Shown here piece by piece: positions 56,800-64,000 of a stretch of DNA of 64,000 nt. A model generated the notes under the pieces. The model worked only from the letters and a program-made list of their open reading frames with translations. It was not told the DNA's origin and did not search any database. The position numbers and the translations under genes were made by a program. Every line of letters starts with the position of its first letter. Position 1 is the stretch's first letter. This stretch comes from Clarkia xantiana subsp. parviflora (taxonomy: Eukaryota; Streptophyta; Magnoliopsida; Myrtales; Onagraceae): contig JAPTYO010000005.1 in the NCBI GenBank assembly GCA_036873135.1, positions 10,456,166-10,520,165 of the forward strand. The letters are read 5' to 3'.

Positions 56800-59223
56800 C
56801 TGTGTTAGGAGTTCATGATTTTGATAAATTGATGTTCTTGAAAATTTAAAATTTTCGGACCGGTTTTTTTTTAAGGAAGGATTTTAAAATTTTCAAAATT
56901 TTTGTTTATGTGTGGTCCGAAATTTTCATGATGTTCTTAGGAAGATATTCAAGAAAATTGTGAAATTTATCAAAATCAAACATTCGATTGTAGATCTTAT
57001 TAAATTTGATCTTAAAATTTGACCACTTCTTCCCAATTACTTGTTTCTGCCGAAATATTTAGGCATTTTTTTTTTTAATTTCTTGGTCCCCAAGCAAACA
57101 AGATTTTCGGCCACATTATTAAATTATATTGTTTACCATATTTTAATTTTAAAAAAGGTAACAATATATCTATAATTGGGAACATTAGGATAGATTCACA
57201 TTAATATATAGAAATATATATAACTATCAATATATCTAAATATTTAAATAGGTTAAATATATTATTGATAGATTTTAGTTACCTAAAAGATTGAGAAAAT
57301 ATGTTGTTAATATACGTTTCCCTATTTAAGATATTGACAATAAATAATATATATATTTATATGTATGTGCTGAATTTTACATATATATATATTTAATATT
57401 GAAAATTATTTTTGTATAATTAATGTTACTTGGTGGCTAAGTTAAATATTGTTGGACTTTAAAACCTTACTTGGGCCAGAAATAAACATTTCGGCCCAAC
57501 CTTTCAAATTTTAATAATTGGACCGGTCCAATATGTCAAACCAGGACGAATTTAAATCGAACCAGGTTTTCTCAATCGGTTCGACCTAATCGGGTCGGGT
57601 CGGACCGGGGTAACTAAGTGGATCTAACCAAACCGGTTTTCTGTGTTGAACTGAACAGAACCCCATTTTTTATTGGACCGGTTCGGACCGAACCAAATTT
57701 TAAAATTAAAACCTGACCAAACCGAACCGAATTTTACTGGACTGGACCGAACCGGACCAAACCAGAACGAAATTGACTGAACCGAACCGTATTTTTAAAA
57801 CTGAATTCAAGTCAATTAAAATAGGGAGGTCAAGTTTTAAAATCCAAATGTTTTGAAGCTTAATAGGCCTACACAGTGCTCAAGGTTTGCTAACCTTTAT
57901 GCCTTGTTTCGATTATGGGGATGGATCTCGGAGATACATGTTTTGGGACTGGTTAAATGAGTCTGCTGAATTGCAATTGTTTATTATTCGATATATATTT
58001 ATGCATAATTAGAAATATTGTCTTGGCTGAGTCAAGCTAGCTGGATATTGCATATTGTGGGCCGAGCCCTGGTTAAATATATGGAATGCGCACTAGGATA
58101 GACATGTTGTGATGGTTGAAAATGCCTAGGATTCATGTCTAGAATTTTGCGTAATTAAATATAAGCATGAAGTGCAAATCAGCCCCTAATGTTTAAAATT
58201 ATTTTAAAATCGAAAACCAGTCGCCAAATGTGTATGATGGATGTGAATGTTACATGTTTGACACGTATGCTAGAATGTTGAGGATGTAGTTGCATTTGAT
58301 AATTTACTTGGAAGTAGAATTATATATGCAAGCATGAGTTCCTCGGAACATTAGGCGCATGACGCGTAAGCATGAGTGTGGTTTGTCTGATGAATGTTAC
58401 TAGCGTATGATAATTTACACGAATGGTAGAATTATATATCATGAGTGAATTCATCGGAATATTTTTCAAAAATAAAAAAGGCCTTGGGAAAGCTAAGATC
58501 GGGTATGCTTACTTTAAAATTCCCGTCCCGGTAATTTGCAATCAAAACCGTTTTAAAAGACTGGTCTATTGGATAGAAGACGAATGTAATTTGAACTCTT
58601 TCACAGCCATCTTCCATTGGTTTACTGGTGGTCGGTTGGTTTAGATGACTGATGAATCATTATTTGTCGGATTCCATCTTAATAGATATTTGATGTATGC
58701 AATTCTTTCTCAAAATGTTATTGTGATGTAGCGGGTTCCGATGTTGATGACGATGCGGAGCTATCAGATTCCACATTACTCGCGTTGCGATATCACGAGC
58801 TTGTGGATTGTGTTAAGGCACGGAACTGAACGTGGAGTGCAACACGAGAGTGAACATGAAGTGCAACCACGTCTGGGTTTACTCTGTCTTTTCTATCTTA
58901 TTTTTATATTGCTTTTTTCAGTTTTTCCATTTTCATTTTTAGGTGGACTTTGCTATTTTGTTTGCTTCTAGTTCCGTTGGTTATTTGTCATTGTTTAGTG
59001 GGTGTAGTTATTTGTTTGTTTCCTTTAAAAACTATCGTAAACTAAAGCAAGGCAGTTATGATTTTGAGAAATAGAAAGAAAACTCCATTGGAGGAACTCT
59101 CGTGAATTCTTCATCCTACCAACCACCATTGTCCCAACTTAGTTCACTTGGGAAATCCAACTAAAATTTCCAAGACTACGTCATATTGCTCCCTGATTTT
59201 GCATAATCATCAATGTGTCAGTC
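56800..59223 (+). other. Leader of element D
   Basis: About 2.4 kb including a 460-bp insertion (58724-59183). It contains the AACCGAACCGG tract (about 57540-57790), GCTAGCTGGATATTGCAT (about 58037) and the conserved end GGTTTACTGGTGGTCGGTTGG (58619). Non-coding. Confidence 0.85.
58724..59183. mobile_element. Solo LTR or small LTR-type insertion in leader of D
   Basis: A 460-bp insertion with inverted ends TGATGTAG...CTACGTCA (7 of 8 pair) and identical 5-bp duplications TATTG (58719-58723 and 59184-59188). C and B lack it: their leader reads ATTATTGTCTCCCTGA straight through. TG...CA ends with a 5-bp duplication indicate a solo LTR of a further, unidentified family. No coding sequence. Confidence 0.88.
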
Positions 59224-60096
59224 ATGGCTGCGATCAGCAATGTTATCTCCAAAATGAATAAAGGGGTGAGATTGAACTGCAACAATTATAAGATCTGGAA
59301 TAAGCGCTCAAGGATGGTAATCACTGAAACGAGGGGTTTGGAGCATTTGACTTCGAAGAAAGTCAGGCCGGAGGGAGACCTCATGAACGATTTGAAGAAA
59401 TTCCATGATGAATGAGATGAAAAGGACCAGGAAATTCGTTCAGCCTTGTTGTCACTGCTTGAGGATGACATACTCTATGGATATGATCACTATGAGTCTG
59501 CTAAGGACCTGTGGGACGGTCTTAAGGCAGGGTTTGGTGTTTACACCACAGCCCAGAAGCGGTTGTTAAACATCACTTTAGACTCATACAAGATGAATCC
59601 TAAGAACACAATGAAGGAGCATATTAGACATATGTCTAACATGCTTGCTGAACTTAAGGAAGCAGGAGAAATCCTGACCAACGAACAGAATGTCCAATGC
59701 GTGATCCGATCCTTGCCTGACTCTTAGAATAGCATGAAAATGCACCTTACCCATGCCACTCAAAGCGACGACCTCGAGAAAGTGCGAGTTCATCTCGAGC
59801 TGGAAGAGGATCGTCTCAAGGCTGAAAAGCCGAGAGCGGAAATGCATCTTGCATCCTCGCATCCAGCTGAGCAAAAGGGTAAGCGCAAGAGAAAAGGCAA
59901 TGGACTTCAGTTCAAGGCTAATAAACCTTTATCTCCATAACCTCAGAAGATGTTCAAACGGAAGCAATTCGGAGGCAAGAAAAGCCAGGCAAAACAGACA
60001 TGTAGAGAGGAAACTCAAACGTGTTTTAGGTGTAGCGTGAAAGGACACCTTGCTATTTCCTGTACCAATCCTCCCAAGGTACGTGCTGAAGAATAA
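59224..60096 (+). pseudogene. Element D gag (type 1) with three stop codons
   Basis: Starts at ATG 59224 (MAAISNVISKMNKGVRLN) and stays in one frame to TAA at 60094-60096, interrupted only by TGA (59413-59415), TAG (59725-59727) and TAA (59938-59940). The first replaces a Trp codon kept in A. It includes the UBN2-like core (SLLEDDILYGYDHYESAKD), a Lys-rich stretch and a CCHC knuckle CFRCSVKGHLAISC (60022-60063) with all four ligands. Length about 290 residues, normal for a copia gag. No protease follows. Confidence 0.92.
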
Positions 60097-61139
60097 TGAT
60101 AACCTCATAAGTTCTTCTAGGACTCCTCTTACTCGAGAATAATTCAATTTATCTTTATGGATTACAGAACTGAGAAGGAGAACAAGCACAAACCTGAGGA
60201 ACTTGCCCCGAAGATATAAAGATTGAATGAAATAATTTATCTATATTTGCTTTTCTAAATGAACCTCTTCTTGATTTTCAGTAAAAGATACATGATGATA
60301 ATAATGTTACTTGAAACATAGGAAACATTTTTTTTGAGCACGTAACAAATGCTCGGTCACAGTATTGATTACCATTCCTTAATCTATTCGATCCTCTTAA
60401 TTAGCTGTTTGATGCATTGCTTATATATATATATTGCTTCTATCTTTCTTTATAAATTACTCCATTTAATAAAATAAACAGTAATGATGATCATTTTTGA
60501 AACGGATTGGATTAAACTAAAATTAAATTCAGAAATTAAACGATTTAACCGAGGGTTAAAACTAGAGTAAATTGCGACTCGCGCAAGTGGACCTCGAAAG
60601 ACGGAACACATCGTTTCAAAATACGAATTTAATGATGAAGTGTTTGAATAATGAAGTGCTGAATTTTCGTTTGCATTCCTCCGGAAACAACTTATTGATA
60701 CAATTTACATCGGTACGAAGTAGGCTTCAGAGCCACCACGACTTTGTAAAAGTATCAACTGACACATAAGGTGAAAATCTAGGTTGCTCAATTCATAGAT
60801 GGGATAAAACCTCTGAGATAAGTTTGCAAACAAAGAAGGATGAAGTCGGTTAAATGATTTTCCTTCCGTACGCCTTGAACGATAAGTCAGGATAGGCATT
60901 CAAATTAAATGACACACTTCAAGTAGCACAGTTTATATAAACATAATGTTGGAGTCACTCTATTAGACGTTCCCTATGGGATAGTGATAGATGATTCACA
61001 TACATATAAAACTGCATTCCAATGAATCGGTAAGACACGCCGCCATTAAAAGCTATAGATGACGATGAGTTAAATCATATCATCACGCGACATTAAAATG
61101 CGCACTAAACACATATTTAGGACAAGAGTTCGATTCCTA
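60097..61139 (+). other. Non-coding module replacing protease-integrase in D
   Basis: Between the gag stop and the linker. The first ~150 bp and the part from 60480 align with A (9300-9180 and 9060-8261 in reverse). 60480-61139 also aligns with B. Many stops in all frames; no DSG, HHCC or DD35E motif. Confidence 0.82.
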
Positions 61140-62030
61140 CTCTTAGAAAATACATGTTTAAAGCTTGGGGTAAATGGTGTCGTGGTCGAACATGAGACAT
61201 TACATCACTAAGATGACGAATTTTCCGATGCATGGATAGTTTCAAAATAACATAGTCTTGATCAAAACGGAGCAGGATATAACTAACAATCAGGTCCCAC
61301 TTAATTCGAGTGGGATAGATTTGAAACCAGCAACTCAAGTGAATGAAATGGTAAATGAGAATGGGGACATTTTCATAATAAATCCAGTGGGAGGAATAAA
61401 CCCTACCACACATAATCACTGTTGCTTTTGAGACGAATCAAGTTGAACCTGATAGTCAAATTGCTGAACCGGGAATGACACAACTACCTAAACTACCCAT
61501 TATTTCCAGTGGGAGTGAACCGACCAAACTTGGTTCCAGATCCTAGTGATCAAAGAATTCATCTCGGAAGTAAAACCCCGAGACCAAGAGGTTGTCAAAG
61601 GAAAGTTGTAGGTCAAGGTTCTAGCACTGCTCTTGTTCCCAATAGAAACGATGCACCGATAAGAAGCATTATTCTAAGTGGGAGAATGGTTCCCAATGGA
61701 AGCGATGCTCCGATAAGAGGCATTTTTCCGAGTGGGAGAGACGTTCAGACTCAAGATGGGATAAACAAGCCTAGACGAAAGTCAAAGGCATCGAACTTCT
61801 CCAAGAAGTGTCCCATCGAGTAGGGTGAAAACCTAACTCTAATAACTGTTGACAAGCATTGGAAATACCTCAATTGGAGAAATGGAGGAAAATAATAAAA
61901 GAGAGAGATAGCCTTAAATAAAAGCCATTATAGTCTATAGTTGATTTACCTGCTAATCATAGGGGCACAAAGATAAGGTGAGCCCTAAAAGGAGGCTCAC
62001 CGGTGATGGAAAAGGTCAGACAACTCGACT
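61140..62030 (+). pseudogene. Element D linker, decayed
   Basis: Begins GTCGTGGTCGAACATGAGACA (integrase tail). Pro/Ser-rich linker with a ~60-bp internal duplication (GTTCCCAAT(A/G)GAA(A/G)CGATGC, about 61635 and 61689). Frame pieces at 61509-61823. The N-terminal RT region to 62030 is badly damaged. Confidence 0.75.
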
Positions 62031-62570
62031 AATTGCGAAAGGACTTACCCAATTTCACGGAGTAGATTTTTGACAAAACAGACTCACTGACTGTGAGTAA
62101 GACCATGGTTAGGGCCATTTATGGTCCTGGTCGCAAGTCTCGATCTCGAGCTGCACCAAATTGATTTTAAGACCGCATTCCTCCACAGAAACCTGGAGGA
62201 AGAGATTTACATGGAGCAACCGGAGGGATTACTTCTGGTAACGAACGTAAAGTTTGTAAACTTCAAAGGTCCATCTACGGTCTTAAACAGACGTCACGGC
62301 AATGGTACCGCAGATTCCACGAGGAAATAGTAAGAAACAGATTCGTGAATCATCACGAGGATCTGTGCGTGTATTATAAGAAGATGTCATCTTTACCTTA
62401 TACGTGGACGACATACACATTGCTGCAAACGACGTGAGTTCATGAATAAGTCAAAGTCCTGGTTAGTATCTGTATTTGAGATGAAAGACATGAGAGAGGA
62501 CACGTACATCTTAGGCATTAAGATTGCTAGAGATTAGGCTACCCGGAAATTATGTCTGTCTCAAGAAGCC
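62031..62570 (+). pseudogene. Element D reverse transcriptase, multiply frameshifted
   Basis: GVDF, then LELHQIDFKTAFLHRNLEEEIY, a 3'-shifted QRSIYGLK-equivalent, and the catalytic YVDD box intact at 62401-62412 (YVDDIHIAAND). Several small indels between these blocks and a TAG near 62536. Confidence 0.9.
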
Positions 62571-63374
62571 TATATCAACAAGCTGTTGAAAAGGTTCCGA
62601 TTACAGAATGTCAAACCCGTGGATACGCCGGTGGTTTTTGGGTGCGCACTATCAAAACGTGACGGCCCCAAGAACCTGGTAGAGCGTGAACAGGTGAAGG
62701 GTGCAGAATATTTAAGCATGGTTGGTAGTTTAATGTACGCCATGCAATGCACCCGTCCGTATATCTGTTACGCCGTGGGCCTAGTAGCACGTTTCCAATC
62801 AGATCCTAGCTATCAACATTTAAAGGCTGTAAAACGAATAATTTGTTATCTGAAAGGTACTGCCGAATACGCACTGTGCTATGAGGGCGGGAAGTTAGAA
62901 TTGACCGGTTACAGTGACACCGACCATGGTGGCGATCCGGATGATCGTAAGTCCACCACATGAGGAGTGTTTCTCTTTGCTAATGCCGCCATTTCATGGA
63001 CGAGCAAGAATCAAACCTGTGTCGCGCTGTCAACGATGGAATCAGAATTCGTAGCTTTCTCTAAAAATGCACAGGAAGCGGTCTGGCTGAAAAGTTTTCT
63101 TACTGCGCTGCTAGATGGTGATGTCAGGAGTAAACCTGTGAAGGTGTTCTCTGACAGTCAAGCAACCGTTGCGGCAGTAAAGAATCCGAAGTACCATAGT
63201 AGGACCAAACACATTGATGTAAAATACTTTTATGCTAAATCTATGGTAGAAATCAATATAACCACTATGGAATACTTGTCCACTGATAATATGATTGCGG
63301 ACCCATTAACTAAACCACTACGCAGGAGATATTCGAAAAGCATGTAAAACTACTTGGATTGCGTAGGGTTTAGA
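62571..63374 (+). pseudogene. Element D RNase H
   Basis: Connection domain plus RNase H open from 62586 to a TGA at 62961-62963 (inside DDRKSTTGG), continuing in frame to about 63329, where a 1-bp loss in LRREIF shifts the last residues. YSDTDHGGDPDDRK, STMESEFVA and FSDSQATVAA are present. Confidence 0.92.
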
Positions 63375-64000
63375 TATGGCATGTATTTGTGATAAAATTT
63401 TGATAATTGGAAGTTACATTTTTGAAACGAAAGAATTGCAATTGAGTTTATGATCTATCGACGTCATAATGTTTTGATTACATCAAATTTTCGGTCTATA
63501 AACTAAGTCGTAGGAGGACGCAATCCTCTGCCAAAACTATGTCGACTGTGGGCCTTACCTCGTCACACAGGTACGGTCTTCATGTGGTGGAAGGAGGCCT
63601 CTACTAAGCAAGGCTGGCTAAGAATCAGGGGGATAAACCTAATTACGCAAAACGATCATCTAGTGTCGAAGTAACTCGACATGATCTTCGTTTTGCAGAT
63701 TGCAGTGATGAACTTCGTTCATCATTAATCCACATTCTGGGCCAGATAAAAATCTGCGATAACATGATTTCACATATCCCATTCCTTTGAACATAAACCT
63801 TCAGGTATGTTATCGACGCGCGTGCCACGTTCGACCATGGGGTCACAAATCGGTTGTGCTAGGAAAGGGATCCTCGTGATTCTGGCGGGCGCAAACTTCT
63901 TCACCTCGGGCGTGTGACTGATCCCGGGAGCCTTATGAAGAGGCACCCGAAGTATCCTCATGGACTCAGAACTCATACCTAAGGCCAGGCTCAATGCTCG
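63375..64000 (+). other. 3' non-coding tail of element D (partial)
   Basis: Homologous to the tails of B and C (GGAGGACGCAATCCTCTGCC at about 63514). The window ends before the PPT and 3' LTR. Confidence 0.8.

Larger units (their letters stand above)
56597..64000 (+). mobile_element. Copia element D, 5' LTR interrupted by C, runs off window
   Basis: Plus-strand copy: 190-bp 3' part of the 5' LTR (56597-56786), PBS, leader with an inserted solo LTR, type-1 gag, the non-coding replacement module, linker, RT, RNase H and tail to the window end. It is the same architecture as A. Its 3' LTR lies outside the window. Confidence 0.93.

Overview
This window looks like a repeat-rich stretch of a flowering-plant nuclear genome, probably a eudicot. 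The evidence is AT-rich DNA, spliced genes with GT..AG introns, a LONGIFOLIA/TRM-type gene, Ty1/copia elements primed by plant initiator tRNA-Met, Tat-like Ty3/gypsy LTRs and a Mutator-type foldback MITE. The species cannot be read from it. There is no bacterial operon, CRISPR array or rRNA, and I identified no tRNA gene.

Layout. 1-5037: no recognisable gene (a diverged duplicate, a hairpin, a (TAA)n tract). 5043-12642: complete but dead copia element A, minus strand, with both LTRs, PBS, PPT and a near-perfect 5-bp target duplication. 12648-14967: flanking DNA with two families of tandem repeats. 14968-20714: copia element B, plus strand, 5'-truncated. 20715-25022: two more copia pieces (E, F) joined through one LTR and carrying a 701-bp solo LTR of another family. 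25023-28004: gene-free DNA with a 523-bp foldback MITE and microsatellites. 28005-35490: remains of Tat-like gypsy elements: two 3' LTRs with polypurine tracts, a 0.95-kb palindromic minisatellite, and an intact five-exon gene (32193-34482) antisense to the LTRs. 35491-41140: three nested copia 5' ends (G, H, I), minus strand. 41141-44966: gene-free. 44967-47176: an intact three-exon LONGIFOLIA-like gene, the one clear host gene. 48138-49036: 5' LTR, PBS and leader of a Tat-like element, fused to the leader of copia element C (49037-56596, plus). C in turn sits in the 5' LTR of copia element D (56597 to the window end).

How it fits together. A, B, C, D, E/F, G, H and I belong to one copia family with ~600-bp LTRs (TGT...ACA), a ~2-kb leader, and in the longer copies a ~1.1-kb non-coding 3' tail. 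Behind the same LTR and leader there are three different gag regions. Only C keeps protease and integrase. In A, B and D that interval is replaced by a shared non-coding module, which suggests a non-autonomous branch mobilised in trans by C-like relatives. The other unusual items are the complete spliced antisense gene inside Tat-like debris next to the minisatellite, and a hairpin just upstream of the copia TATA box whose two arms appear to co-vary between copies.

All homology calls are by eye. Percent identities and dates were not computed.
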